64,000 nt of DNA from contig JANWIV010000003.1 in the NCBI GenBank assembly GCA_025449735.1, positions 248,001 to 312,000 of the forward strand, in the 5' to 3' direction. The position numbers and the translations under genes are program-made. Positions 1 through 9,243 of this stretch are shown in pieces; the first letter of the stretch is position 1; each line of letters opens with the position of its first letter. Source of the stretch: Candidatus Microgenomates bacterium (GTDB lineage Bacteria > Patescibacteriota > Microgenomatia > UBA1406 > HO2-37-13b). The notes under the pieces were generated by a model that was given only the letters and a program-made list of their open reading frames with translations, had not been told where the DNA came from and did not search any database.

Positions 1-1087
1 GACCTCCTGTCATCCATTCTATACCCTTTCCTAATAAATCAAAACTTAGTGTATATCCTAGATCGTCAGGATCTTCATAAGTATAAAAAGGGCGTTTCTC
101 AACTGGATAATGAGTGATAAAAACAAGGTCAGATGCTTTTTCTTCTTTTGCCCATTCACAGATTTCTCTCTCATCTTCAGGATCAAGATCTGGCTCATGT
201 CGATTATCTCGACCGGTGCGTTTAAATATTATTTCTTGCGCTTCTCTAAGCTTTAGATAAGGAATTTTTTCTGGTAAAATAATTCTTTCTACGCCGTAAT
301 CAGCAACAATATCAGCGCAATTTTTGTAAACCTCTTCAAGCATGAACCGAATTGTATATTCGGCCATATTCATCACCTCTAACCAAGAATCAATAAATCC
401 AAATTCTGCGTCAAGTGTCGTTGCTTCGGTCAAATGTCGAGTTGTCACCGAAGGCTCGGCTCGAAGGGTTTTGTTTACGGTAAAAACACGCTCAAAAACA
501 GCCACCATTATTTGTTTATAAAATTGCGGACTTTGTGCTAAATATGCTTTATGATCAAAATATTTAATTTCAAAAACTTCTGCACCACCTTCTGCAGCTT
601 GAGAAATAATTACTGGGGCTTGAAATTCGATAAAATCTTTATTCTTGAGTGCGTTTCTAAACGAATCAATTACTACTTCCTGAACTTTAAAAATTGGACT
701 AATAGATGGATGACGCAACGTCAAACCTCTATTATCAAGAAGCACCGGCAATGTTAAATCGAGTTTATCTTTACCAAAATCAAATGGTAATGTTTTGGCT
801 TTTGTTAGCACTTCAAAATCAGTCGCAGCAATTTCAACAGTTCCGGTTTTTATTTTTGGATTGATAAAATTTTCAGATCTTTTTTTAACAATTCCTTTGA
901 TCGCGACGACATCCTCCGAGTTAAGTATTGCCATTTTTTCGTCCCCAACTACCTGGACAATACCAGAGCGATCTCGAAGATCAATAAAAACCACTTTCTT
1001 ATGATCTCGCTTGATATGAACCCAGCCATATAACATCACTTCTTGTCCTTCTAATTCAGGAACGTCTTTGATATAGATTGTTTTCAC
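1..1087 (-). CDS. aspS: Aspartyl-tRNA synthetase, archaeal-type (3' end cut by window edge)
   Basis: Charges tRNA-Asp with aspartate in the cytoplasm. The frame reads open from a GTG at 1087 to the window edge, about 362 residues. An N-terminal OB-fold tRNA-binding domain (GWVHIKRD near residue 21, then a DLRD segment) is followed by the class II core: EGGAEVF near 166, QSPQFYKQ near 185, motif 2 RAEPSVTTRHLTEAT near 208, and THYPVEKRPFY further on. These match the short archaeal/eukaryotic AspRS-AsnRS branch; the bacterial GAD insertion is not seen. His24 and perhaps Pro77 sit where non-discriminating archaeal enzymes carry His/Pro, so it may also charge tRNA-Asn (inference). The C-terminal motif 3 lies outside the window. 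An AsnRS identity is less likely but not excluded. Confidence 0.88.
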   Translation of the reverse strand, partial: MKTIYIKDVPELEGQEVMLYGWVHIKRDHKKVVFIDLRDRSGIVQVVGDEKMAILNSEDVVAIKGIVKKRSENFINPKIKTGTVEIAATDFEVLTKAKTLPFDFGKDKLDLTLPVLLDNRGLTLRHPSISPIFKVQEVVIDSFRNALKNKDFIEFQAPVIISQAAEGGAEVFEIKYFDHKAYLAQSPQFYKQIMVAVFERVFTVNKTLRAEPSVTTRHLTEATTLDAEFGFIDSWLEVMNMAEYTIRFMLEEVYKNCADIVADYGVERIILPEKIPYLKLREAQEIIFKRTGRDNRHEPDLDPEDEREICEWAKEEKASDLVFITHYPVEKRPFYTYEDPDDLGYTLSFDLLGKGIEWMTGG

Positions 1088-1125
1088 AATGTTTATTATA
1101 ACGACATCAACTCAACTTAACAATA

Positions 1126-2787
1126 TTAAAAGATATATTTACCAATCTTTCGCGCTCTTACTTTGGAGTTCCACTCATCGCGCTCTAGAAAATATACGAC
1201 TTTAATTTTCTTCTCTTTTGGCAATAGAGCCAATTCCTCTGCTTTGCCAAAAAACATTATTTCATGTAGCTTGTTCATTTCATCTCTTATGTATGCTCTG
1301 GCATGGCTGCCATCACCTATTTTATCGAAATGAGAAATAACGCCTTCGGACATTAGTAGTGGAGTTTTATTGCCGACCCCGAATGGCGTTAGTGGCATCA
1401 TAGCAAGTGCCAATTCGAGATTGGCTTGCGATAAAGATAGCTTTAAATCCACGGTCAATTTTTTTTCTAAATCACTATCAGACAATAATTTGTCAGCTTT
1501 TTTCTCGACTTGGTTTTTAAATTCTTTGAACTTTGAGCTACTAATGCTAAAGCCGGCGGCAGCCGGATGACCACCAACAGAGATAAGTGAATTGCGAAAG
1601 GAACGCAAAAAAGAAGTAATATTAAAACCAGAGATTGATCTTGCGGAGGCTTTTGAAAGTTTGTCGGACATGGATAGAGCAATAGTCGGTCGGTGATATT
1701 TTTCAGTCAACTTGCCTGCGATTAGACCAATTATTCCCTCATGCCAATCTTGGGATCGAACTATTAATATTTTTTTTGACAAATCAACCATTGATTCTGC
1801 TTCTAAGATCGCTCGCTCAACTAACTCCTGACGCTGTCGATTGACCACTCCAGCCTTTTTGGCAAGAAGAGCCGCCTTTTCAACGCTTCTTGAGCAAAGT
1901 AGTCGCAATGCCTCTTTGGGATCATCAATCCTGCCAAAAGCATTAATGCGCGGGGCAATCAAATATCCCAGTTCATAAACACCAATTGGTCGAGTTATTT
2001 GTGCTTCTTTAATTAGAGCGATTAGACCGGGTTTGTTTAATTTTGAAAAGCTCTTCAGACCATGCTTTACTAAGGCTCGATTTTTATCAAGCAGCGGCAC
2101 TAAATCAGCCACCGCACCAATAGCGGCAATCGCTGCAAAATCATTTTCAAAATAATTTTTAAGCAAAATTGAATTAGCAGGTGAGGCAGGAAGGTTATTA
2201 AATAATTCCTTGGCAAAAAAGTATGCCACGCCACTACCAGAAAGCTCACTGGTATGAAAAATGGCCAGTGCCGCTGGATCAGTTTTGTCTTTGGTGTGGT
2301 GGTCAGTGACAATAACTGGTATTTTAAGCTTTGAGGCATATTTAATACTCTCATGGCCGACGATACCATGATCGACGCTGATAATTAGCGCTGGATCAAA
2401 CTCATCCTTTATATTGTCAATTCCTACCTTAGAAAAACCGTAGCCTTCTTTTTTTCTATTAGGCACATAAGGAAGCACCTTAAAACCGAGTCTATTAAGC
2501 GTCTCCCACAAAATCGCACCGCCGGTGAGCCCGTCAGCATCATAGTCGGTATAGACCACTACCGTTCCTTCCTTTCTCTTAATCTCTTTAAGCAATTTCA
2601 GGACCTTATCAAGCTTACTCTGGTAGACATCTTTATCCTCAAAAAAAGCACTGAAATCAATATCCTTGGGATGAACCGGGTTATAAAATTCTTCTTGATT
2701 GGTGATTTTTCTATCTTTAAGCAAGGTCTTAATAATTGCTTCTGAATTCTCGTTTGGTTTGATACGTCTTTTAATGGACAGTTTCAT
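1126..2787 (-). CDS. recJ: Single-stranded-DNA-specific exonuclease RecJ
   Basis: 5'-3' ssDNA exonuclease of recombination and mismatch repair. The DHH-family phosphoesterase core is clear: YTDYDADGLTGG near residue 80 (metal-binding Asp), SVDHG, VTDHH, then the DHHA1 part with GRIDDP and the GGHPAAAGFS motif, and a C-terminal OB-like region. At about 553 aa it has the usual length. An open frame extends to 2826, but the start at 2787 (MKLSIKRRI) is preferred because a longer start would overlap the divergent cca gene and its promoter. Only 14 bp separate the two start codons, so the -10 regions of both genes must overlap. Confidence 0.93.
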   Translation of the reverse strand: MKLSIKRRIKPNENSEAIIKTLLKDRKITNQEEFYNPVHPKDIDFSAFFEDKDVYQSKLDKVLKLLKEIKRKEGTVVVYTDYDADGLTGGAILWETLNRLGFKVLPYVPNRKKEGYGFSKVGIDNIKDEFDPALIISVDHGIVGHESIKYASKLKIPVIVTDHHTKDKTDPAALAIFHTSELSGSGVAYFFAKELFNNLPASPANSILLKNYFENDFAAIAAIGAVADLVPLLDKNRALVKHGLKSFSKLNKPGLIALIKEAQITRPIGVYELGYLIAPRINAFGRIDDPKEALRLLCSRSVEKAALLAKKAGVVNRQRQELVERAILEAESMVDLSKKILIVRSQDWHEGIIGLIAGKLTEKYHRPTIALSMSDKLSKASARSISGFNITSFLRSFRNSLISVGGHPAAAGFSISSSKFKEFKNQVEKKADKLLSDSDLEKKLTVDLKLSLSQANLELALAMMPLTPFGVGNKTPLLMSEGVISHFDKIGDGSHARAYIRDEMNKLHEIMFFGKAEELALLPKEKKIKVVYFLERDEWNSKVRARKIGKYIF

Positions 2788-2789
2788 AG

Positions 2790-2800
2790 TAAAATATAAA
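2790..2800. promoter_or_regulatory. Overlapping divergent -10 region between recJ and cca
   Basis: The 14 bp between the recJ start (2787, minus) and the cca start (2802, plus) hold TAAAAT on the plus strand (2790-2795, six bases before the cca ATG) and a TATATT-like box on the minus strand a few bases before the recJ ATG. There is no room for a leader or Shine-Dalgarno on either side, so both mRNAs would be leaderless or nearly so. Confidence 0.5.
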
Positions 2801-2801
2801 T

Positions 2802-4157
2802 ATGGAAAGTCTTCCCATTCTACCAAAGCCGGTCACTGAGTTTATGGATAAGTTTCGTCAGGTAAATTACGAAATTGCTGTCGTTGGTGGTGCGGTGAGA
2901 CATTTACTTCTCGCTCAACCAGTCTCTGATTGGGACTTTACTACCTCAGCAACACCAGAGGCTATTCGCGATATTTATAAAGACAATTTTTACAACAATG
3001 AATTTGGAACGGTAACGATACCAATCAAAGTAAAAGGGGAAGAACAACTTTTTGAAGTGACCCCATATCGCCATGAAGGCATTTATGTTGATTTTCGTCG
3101 TCCAGAGACAGTAGAGTGGGCCCAAAATATTGAAGAGGATCTGAAGCGACGGGACTTTACCATTAACGCCATTGCCTATGATGGGGAGCGCCTAATAGAT
3201 CTTTTCGATGGTAAAGGCGATATTAAGCGAAAACTCGTCCGAGCAGTAGGAAACCCAGATACACGTTTTGCCGAAGATGCTTTGCGACTGATGCGAGCGG
3301 TTCGTTTTGCGACCCAGCTTGGGTTTACTATTGAAGAAGAAACCGAGTTGTCAATTAAACGCAATGCTGAACTTATAAGCAAAATTTCATCAGAAAGAAT
3401 CCGTGATGAACTCTTAAAAATCCTTTCCTCTGAGCGAGCCGCTGACGGTATTTTATTGTTAAAAGATACCTCACTTCTTAAACATATCCTCCCTGAACTT
3501 GAGGATTGTTTTGGAGTGGAACAAAAAAGCCCTGGTCGACACCATATTCATGATGTCGGCACTCACCTGATCGAAGCGCTTCGTCACTGCCCAAGCACGG
3601 ATCCGATTGTACGACTATCAACCTTACTCCATGATATTGGCAAACCAAAAACCGCTGACAAAATTGATGAGACCGGCACAATCACTTTTTATAATCATGA
3701 GATTATCGGCGCTGAGATGGTCAGCGCTGTTGCCGATAGATTGCGACTGTCTAATGAACAAAAAAATAAACTTGTCACTTTAGTTCGTCATCATATGTTT
3801 TCGGTGTCTGAAGAACAAACCGACAAAGCGGTAAGAAGATTTTTGCGAAATATAGGACTGGAAAATGTGGACTCAATGCTCGCTCTTCGCACTGGCGACA
3901 GACTAGGGAGCGGAGCGACCGAAACTAGCTGGCGCACTGAAGATTTTAAAAAACGAATTCTTGAGGTTCAAAAAATGCCTTTCTCAATAAAAGACCTTAA
4001 GATCAACGGCACCGACGTCATGAAGGAGCTTGGAATAAAACCCGGTCCTAGGATCGGCGAAATCCTAAAAGAAATTTTTGAGGAAGTTGATGATGGAAAG
4101 ATAAAAAATGAACGCGAAGCTTTGATTGAAAGAGTTAAACAAGCTATGCAATCCTGA
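2802..4157 (+). CDS. cca: CCA-adding tRNA nucleotidyltransferase with HD domain
   Basis: Adds or repairs the 3'-CCA end of tRNAs. The class II nucleotidyltransferase head has GGAVRHLL near residue 28 and the catalytic DWDFTT at about 46. RRDFTINAIAYD (near 117) and the RFAEDALRLMRAVRFA segment follow. The second half carries a metal-dependent phosphohydrolase domain with LLHDIGKPKTA. The gene fits this genome: both tRNAs and the tmRNA in the window lack an encoded CCA. The start has TAAAAT six bases upstream and no Shine-Dalgarno. Confidence 0.93.
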   Translation: MESLPILPKPVTEFMDKFRQVNYEIAVVGGAVRHLLLAQPVSDWDFTTSATPEAIRDIYKDNFYNNEFGTVTIPIKVKGEEQLFEVTPYRHEGIYVDFRRPETVEWAQNIEEDLKRRDFTINAIAYDGERLIDLFDGKGDIKRKLVRAVGNPDTRFAEDALRLMRAVRFATQLGFTIEEETELSIKRNAELISKISSERIRDELLKILSSERAADGILLLKDTSLLKHILPELEDCFGVEQKSPGRHHIHDVGTHLIEALRHCPSTDPIVRLSTLLHDIGKPKTADKIDETGTITFYNHEIIGAEMVSAVADRLRLSNEQKNKLVTLVRHHMFSVSEEQTDKAVRRFLRNIGLENVDSMLALRTGDRLGSGATETSWRTEDFKKRILEVQKMPFSIKDLKINGTDVMKELGIKPGPRIGEILKEIFEEVDDGKIKNEREALIERVKQAMQS

Positions 4158-4163
4158 AATAAT

Positions 4164-4382
4164 ATGAAGGAACAATATACTAGATTAATCGATCCTCAAA
4201 CTAGTGAAGAAATATTAACCGATCGACCTCTTGAACCGATTCATAACCATTTCACTATAACTACAAATCCTTGGACGGGGAGGGCTGTAAGAACAGGGAT
4301 TACATGCACAGACGAGAGTTGTGAATTGTCATTTAATGAAATCCGTAAACAAAAATTGCTCGACCGATTATCTGGGAAATAA
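4164..4382 (+). CDS. Hypothetical 72-aa protein
   Basis: A small open frame begins six bases after the cca stop, on the same strand, so it could be co-transcribed. It has two cysteines (CTDESC), no membrane segment and a basic C-terminus. Its last 15 bases overlap the 3' end of the convergent hydrolase gene. I recognise no family. Support is positional (tight spacing, otherwise unexplained 200 bp) and the composition is protein-like. Confidence 0.4.
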   Translation: MKEQYTRLIDPQTSEEILTDRPLEPIHNHFTITTNPWTGRAVRTGITCTDESCELSFNEIRKQKLLDRLSGK

Positions 4383-5012
4383 TTTCTCCTCCTCAATCGT
4401 TGTCATCTCTCCGTGGCCGGAATATACAATGGTATCTTTTGGTAGTTTGAATAATTTCGCCAGTGACTCGTCGAGAAGTTTTTTATCGCTGTATGAAAAA
4501 TCCGATCGGCCAATGTCACCTTTGAATAAGGTGTCACCCGTAAAGATTAAGGATTGAGGTTGTAAGTTGTTGGCAGGAAAATAGAAACAACATGAGCCAG
4601 GCGTATGCCCTGGTGAGTAAATAATCTCGAAATCAAACGGTTCAATAGTCATTCTGAAATGCACAGAATCTTTATCAAATTCAAAAAACTCGATTCGTTG
4701 CGGTGGTAAAACGCCAGGATCAAATCCTAAGAAATGCTTCGCTGTCTCTCCCATTCGATCAACTAAAAACATATCCTCTTTGTGAATGTAAAAAGGGACA
4801 TCAAATGAAAGCTGGATTCCACCCGCCGCCATAATATGATCAAAATGACCATGAGTGGCAACCATGCCGACGAGCTCTAACTTTTCTCGTTGCAACTTCT
4901 CAAGAATAAAGCTGGCTTCGTCTGCCGGATCGATAATCAGACACTGATTGTCCGAAACAATAAAGTAACAATTGGCCTGCATTTGCCCTAGTTCGTATTT
5001 GAAAATATTCAT
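4368..5012 (-). CDS. MBL-fold metallo-hydrolase (glyoxalase II-like)
   Basis: Metallo-beta-lactamase-fold hydrolase of 214 aa, probably cytoplasmic. The metal ligands are visible: THGHFDH near residue 54, SPGHTPGSC (third His), TGDTLF (bridging Asp) and a late SGHGEMTT. The overall pattern matches the YcbL/GloB-like branch that hydrolyses thioesters such as S-lactoylglutathione. The real substrate cannot be read from sequence. A TAAAAT box (5019-5024, minus strand) ends six bases before the ATG, a near-leaderless arrangement. Confidence 0.88.
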   Translation of the reverse strand: MNIFKYELGQMQANCYFIVSDNQCLIIDPADEASFILEKLQREKLELVGMVATHGHFDHIMAAGGIQLSFDVPFYIHKEDMFLVDRMGETAKHFLGFDPGVLPPQRIEFFEFDKDSVHFRMTIEPFDFEIIYSPGHTPGSCCFYFPANNLQPQSLIFTGDTLFKGDIGRSDFSYSDKKLLDESLAKLFKLPKDTIVYSGHGEMTTIEEEKLFPR

Positions 5013-5065
5013 AAAAATATTTTACTCTTTACATAAAGGGAACAAAGATGTTAAAGTGATTTTAG

Positions 5066-5353
5066 ATGCAAGAAAGAAATAACCGCGAAAAACCAATTGA
5101 TACTAGTACATTAATTTTAATTTTCGCTGTAGCATCAATCGCTTTTGCGAGCAGTCTGTCCGATGACGCTGTTTCCGGCGCTGAAAAAACGAGTACGTAT
5201 GAAATGATCGATCCAACCATCGCCGCAATTGAAATAGAAATGCTACCAACACAAACTCCAGAAGCTGACAAAAGCTATGCTCCTCTCCCTCTTCTCTTCC
5301 CTAATTTTTCAAAACCCACCAGTACCGGAGTGGCAATAAATGGCGAAGAATAA
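5066..5353 (+). CDS. Hypothetical small exported or membrane-anchored protein
   Basis: Open frame of 95 codons with a charged N-terminus, one hydrophobic segment (residues about 14-30, LILIFAVASIAFASS) and a polar tail rich in Thr, Pro and Glu. This looks like a signal peptide or anchor with a short extracytoplasmic tail. The last 26 codons run antisense to the 3' end of secF. A weak TAAAGT box lies eight bases before the ATG. I recognise no family. An opposite-strand frame also covers the region, so this is tentative. Confidence 0.35.
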   Translation: MQERNNREKPIDTSTLILIFAVASIAFASSLSDDAVSGAEKTSTYEMIDPTIAAIEIEMLPTQTPEADKSYAPLPLLFPNFSKPTSTGVAINGEE

Positions 5354-6156
5354 GTCCCTGAGATGGTACCGATTAGCAATGCCGCTGCAAAAAAACGAAT
5401 TGTCTCTCCACCAAAAATAGCGAGTGGGATAAGCATCAAGATGATTGTTAATGAATTATTCACTGATCGTACCATTGTCTCGGTTAATGCTTTATTCGCC
5501 AATATCCCGATATCCTCTCCGCTATGCTTTTGCAACTCTCGAATCTTATCAAAAACAACAATCGTATCATGGACCGAAAAAGCCGCGGTAGTTAAAACCG
5601 CAGTGACAAATAAGGTGTCTATTTGGGCCCCAAACAAACCGGTGAGCAATACATACATCCCAAATAGAATCAAAGTGTCATGAAGCATAGCAATAACCGC
5701 CGACAATCCATGAGTAATTTTTTTGAAAGCAAACAACATATATAAAAGTATTCCGATTGCTGAGATAAGAGCGGCAATAGCGGTTTTTTGCAATTTTTCA
5801 GTTCCTAATGTGGCGCCGACCGACTCGAATCGTTTAAGTTCGATTTTTTTTAAACCCAATTCATTTTTTAATTCTTCTCTCAACGCCAACTCTTGCTTCT
5901 CATCGATAGGGCCCGTTTGGATTTTATAATCTTGCCCTTCCGACTGAAGAAGGACTAAATTAATATTTTGTTTGCGAACAATCGCTTCAACTTTTGAATT
6001 CTCAATATTCTTATCAAATTGATATTCGCTGACACTGCCGCCAGTAAAATCAATTGAGAGGACCAGTCCATATCGCCAAATAGCAAAAACGCCAATCGAA
6101 ATAATAAGACACGAGGTAATTAAGTATATCGGCCAATATTTCAAAAAATTTATCAT
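5275..6156 (-). CDS. secF: Protein translocase subunit SecF
   Basis: Inner-membrane RND-type subunit that uses the proton gradient to help proteins leave the Sec channel. It has an N-terminal membrane helix, a periplasmic domain starting at SIDFTGGS (near residue 34), then five helices including the ALISAIGILLYM, VHDTIVVFDKIRE and NNSLTIILMLIPLAIFGG segments typical of SecF. At 293 aa it has the normal length. Its ATG overlaps the secD stop by four bases (ATGA), so the two are translationally coupled. Confidence 0.95.
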   Translation of the reverse strand: MINFLKYWPIYLITSCLIISIGVFAIWRYGLVLSIDFTGGSVSEYQFDKNIENSKVEAIVRKQNINLVLLQSEGQDYKIQTGPIDEKQELALREELKNELGLKKIELKRFESVGATLGTEKLQKTAIAALISAIGILLYMLFAFKKITHGLSAVIAMLHDTLILFGMYVLLTGLFGAQIDTLFVTAVLTTAAFSVHDTIVVFDKIRELQKHSGEDIGILANKALTETMVRSVNNSLTIILMLIPLAIFGGETIRFFAAALLIGTISGTYSSPFIATPVLVGFEKLGKRRGRGA

Positions 6157-7460
6157 GATGTTTTATAAAAAGTATTAATTAGGCGCCGGGTAATAAAAAC
6201 GCCGGTAAACAAACTCACCGCAACCCCAATTGCCAAAGTCAGTGCAAATCCTTTGACCAAACTAAATTGTGGCAAAAATGTCCAATTGAGCGGATTGAAT
6301 AAAACAAATGCCACTATCAACGTGGTGACATTAGCGTCTTTAATCGCATCAATTGCCCGACCAAAGCCAAGAGTCACTGCCACCTCATGGTCACGCCCGG
6401 CCCGCCTTTCTTCTTTAATGCGCTCAAATATTAAAATGTTGGCGTCCACTGCCATTCCAATTGATAAAATGAATCCAGCGACACCAGGCAGGGTCAACGT
6501 CACCGGAACGGTTCGGAAAATAGCAAATGTAGTCAGCGCATAAAAAGTTAACCCTAGGCCGGCGATGATTCCCAATCTTCCATAATAAATCATCATAAAT
6601 AAAATAACTGAAAGCAATCCCAATGAGCCGGCAAATATACTTTGATTCACCTGCTCTGCTCCCAAAGTCGGACCGATGGTTCGCTGTTCAATTAATTTAA
6701 TCGGCACTGGTAAGGCTCCGGAATTAATTGCAATTGATAGTTGCCTGGCCCCCTCCGGAGTAAAACTTCCTGTGATAATCGCCGTTCCACCAGTAATTTT
6801 TTGCTGCACTACTGGAGCTGACAAAAGTTGACTGTCAATAAAAATTCCTACTGGTTTACCGACGTTTTTCTCAGTTACATTTTCAAATAACTTTGCTCCC
6901 TCATTGGTAAAACTAATTTCAACCGCCGGTTGCCCGGTTGAATCGAATGTGGTTTGTGCCTTCTTAATGTGTTTACCTGACAGTCCCGTATCAACGGTAA
7001 GACTTTCCAACTGGACGCTGTCAGTAGCAATTTTTTTCTTATCTTGACTCATAAAACTCAGCTTGGCAGTAGTACCAAGAAGGTTTATCGCGTCTCTTGT
7101 ATTGTCAAGTCCGGGAAGCTCAATGACAATTCGCTCACTATTTTGCCCCGACACCGTTTGCACCGAAGATTCCGAAACTCCAAAAAAATTCACCCTCCGC
7201 TCAATAATATCTCTTGTTGATTCAAGAGCACTCTCCCGATCGGAATCTTTTATTTTGCTTAAATCAGCTTCAAAAACTAGCTGTGAACCACCTTTTAAAT
7301 CAAGTCCCAATTTTGTCGTGAATTCTTTTTCTATATGTCGAGAAAGCACGGTGGTATCGATACGTGGAGCTGGTATGTATTTATTTTCTGGTAGATTGAT
7401 CCAAACAACAATAAACAATCCTAATAATAATAGCGTTGTTGACGCTTTAATCCTTTTCAT
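6153..7460 (-). CDS. secD: Protein translocase subunit SecD
   Basis: Partner of SecF. It has an N-terminal helix, the LGLDLKGGSQLVFEAD D1 motif near residue 52, the first periplasmic domain with RRVNFFGVSE, then the six-helix transporter part with LPGVAGFILSIGMAVDANILIFERIKEE. At 435 aa it is compact, as in streamlined genomes. It lies between a winged-helix gene and secF, with four-base overlaps at both ends, forming one wHTH-secD-secF transcript. Confidence 0.95.
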   Translation of the reverse strand: MKRIKASTTLLLLGLFIVVWINLPENKYIPAPRIDTTVLSRHIEKEFTTKLGLDLKGGSQLVFEADLSKIKDSDRESALESTRDIIERRVNFFGVSESSVQTVSGQNSERIVIELPGLDNTRDAINLLGTTAKLSFMSQDKKKIATDSVQLESLTVDTGLSGKHIKKAQTTFDSTGQPAVEISFTNEGAKLFENVTEKNVGKPVGIFIDSQLLSAPVVQQKITGGTAIITGSFTPEGARQLSIAINSGALPVPIKLIEQRTIGPTLGAEQVNQSIFAGSLGLLSVILFMMIYYGRLGIIAGLGLTFYALTTFAIFRTVPVTLTLPGVAGFILSIGMAVDANILIFERIKEERRAGRDHEVAVTLGFGRAIDAIKDANVTTLIVAFVLFNPLNWTFLPQFSLVKGFALTLAIGVAVSLFTGVFITRRLINTFYKTS

Positions 7461-8032
7461 GATAACAGTCCTCCTTCGTTGCCAACTAACATTATTTTGG
7501 GTTCATGTAAAAATGTCCAAATGAAAGGATCACGATTTTTTTTGCGATAGGCAAATTCTTCTTCAGTCAATATTGTGTAGTTTAATTCGAATGGATATTT
7601 TTTTTGTTCCGTCGCAATTATTTCTTCAATTTCAGCTGATGGAATACTGCCTACAAACAAAAGGTAAATTTCAGACTCAGCAATTGGTTTTTTAAGGGCT
7701 AATTTGTTAGAGATAGCAATAAACTTTACTTTGCCTAATTTGGGAAGATTTTTGACTATTGATCCAGATAGCGTCGATTCTTTCATAAATAATCGCAAGA
7801 ATTCATCAAACAGTAAGTAGTGAGAGTTAAGAGTATAAATTGATTTATTAAGTCTTTTTTCTTTAGTGAGAATTTTAGCCCCCTCAAGAATATCTAATTC
7901 TCGTTTTACGGCATTGACTTCTTCATCCACCTCACGACAGACCCGTCGCAAGTGATAGGTTTTATCAATATTGTGAAAAAAAAGGGCCAGAATCTTACGA
8001 CGAGTTTTTGATGGAATTATTGCTTGGAGCAT
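7457..8032 (-). CDS. Winged-helix DNA-binding protein
   Basis: 191-aa protein whose first 65 residues (SKTRRKILALFF, then RRVCREVDEEVNAVKRELDILEGAKIL) form a winged helix-turn-helix of ArsR/MarR type with the recognition helix around residues 30-48. The remainder resembles the small nucleotidyltransferase-like module often fused to such regulators, but the catalytic Gly-Ser/Asp pattern is absent. It overlaps secD by four bases, so it is the first gene of the SecDF operon and may regulate it (inference). Confidence 0.7.
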   Translation of the reverse strand: MLQAIIPSKTRRKILALFFHNIDKTYHLRRVCREVDEEVNAVKRELDILEGAKILTKEKRLNKSIYTLNSHYLLFDEFLRLFMKESTLSGSIVKNLPKLGKVKFIAISNKLALKKPIAESEIYLLFVGSIPSAEIEEIIATEQKKYPFELNYTILTEEEFAYRKKNRDPFIWTFLHEPKIMLVGNEGGLLS

Positions 8033-8050
8033 ACTTGAACTTAAAGGCCT

Positions 8051-9211
8051 CTAAAATTCAACCTCATTCCCTGTTGGTAAGATTGAAATCCAAGTTAAGC
8101 CTCGGTTTAATGAGATTTCTTTCCCCGAGGAATCTTTAAAGGTGATTGTTGACTCTTCATCTTTTTTACTCCAAGTGCCGCCTTCAATGGACGCTCCGTC
8201 TTGGAACACGATCGCTTTACCTGTGCCGATAGTGCCATATAATAAATGTCCACCCGAATAACCGTCTCTCGCTGGTGATTCTTTCATAAAAACAACGACG
8301 ACATTCTTGGCAGTAATTGCCTTTCCAGTATTTTTATCAATGTGTGGTCCCCCTTGTTTATGCGAACGAGTATAACTATTTGTAGTCGCGTCATAACTCC
8401 AGGAGACCCCAAATGCCGGACGATTATCCCAAAAATCATAAGCGATACTACTCACACTACCGCTACTCTTTTCATCATCTTTAAATTCCCAAGGGCTAAA
8501 ATTGTCATCCCAACTATCGCCATCTTCATCTTTGTCAGTTAAATCTCTTTTTTTTGCAGCGAAATCCCACAATTTTTGAGTTGAAGAATACATCGTATGC
8601 TCAGTGGCCACTCCAGGATTACGCTCATAATCTCGATAATAATAAGGGAAAGCAATTGAGAATTGATTAAGGTCATTGTATCCATCCCAACCTTTTTTTC
8701 GAAGATAACCCAAGGCATCAGCGGGACCTGGAGTATTGGCCCCACCGACATGAGCATATAGCGGATTCTTGCCATATCCTTGCAACATATTAATAAAATA
8801 CATTCTCGCTGATCTTACCGGACCGATATATTTCGCATCTTGACAATAAAAAATTGCTAAAAATCTGGTTATCCCTCCTTCGGCCACTGCTTCATAGACA
8901 ACATCAGCCGATGACAAACCTGATTGGGGTCTGGCATCGGTGTGATTTTCAATCATTACCCCTAATGGTCGGCGTGACTCCCAAAGTCTTTTGTGACCTT
9001 TTGTAAGCATTTTTCCGTTAATTGGGCACTCTTCATTGGCCGGGCCGGTCAACTCCTCTTCTGAGACCCCATTGCCAAGGGGAGTTTGATATTGCTTGCT
9101 TGGTGACACCAGACGGGTCACTGATCCTCCAGCGGAAAAATAGGCGTAAGAAAAATAAGCGGTAATACCCCACAAAAGCAGGGCAGTTATCATAACTATT
9201 TTTTTATCCAT
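8051..9211 (-). CDS. DUF3048 (YerB-like) exported protein
   Basis: 386 aa with an N-terminal membrane anchor or signal (VMITALLLWGITAYFSYAYF), so the body is extracytoplasmic. From residue about 80 it carries the DUF3048 hallmark PLGVMIENHTDARPQSGLSSADVVYEA, followed by GGITRFLAIF and GPVRSARMYF. The C-terminal half ends with RGLTWISILP. YerB-family proteins are lipoprotein-like and of unknown biochemical role; here no lipobox cysteine is seen. It follows the DUF4446 gene on the same strand with 32 bp between. Confidence 0.88.
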   Translation of the reverse strand: MDKKIVMITALLLWGITAYFSYAYFSAGGSVTRLVSPSKQYQTPLGNGVSEEELTGPANEECPINGKMLTKGHKRLWESRRPLGVMIENHTDARPQSGLSSADVVYEAVAEGGITRFLAIFYCQDAKYIGPVRSARMYFINMLQGYGKNPLYAHVGGANTPGPADALGYLRKKGWDGYNDLNQFSIAFPYYYRDYERNPGVATEHTMYSSTQKLWDFAAKKRDLTDKDEDGDSWDDNFSPWEFKDDEKSSGSVSSIAYDFWDNRPAFGVSWSYDATTNSYTRSHKQGGPHIDKNTGKAITAKNVVVVFMKESPARDGYSGGHLLYGTIGTGKAIVFQDGASIEGGTWSKKDEESTITFKDSSGKEISLNRGLTWISILPTGNEVEF

Positions 9212-9243
9212 TTGATTATTATTGTAAAAAAAATAATAACAAT

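Noticed and set aside
7063-7524. A 153-codon antisense open frame over secD
   Set aside because: Shadow of the conserved secD sequence; no promoter or family match.
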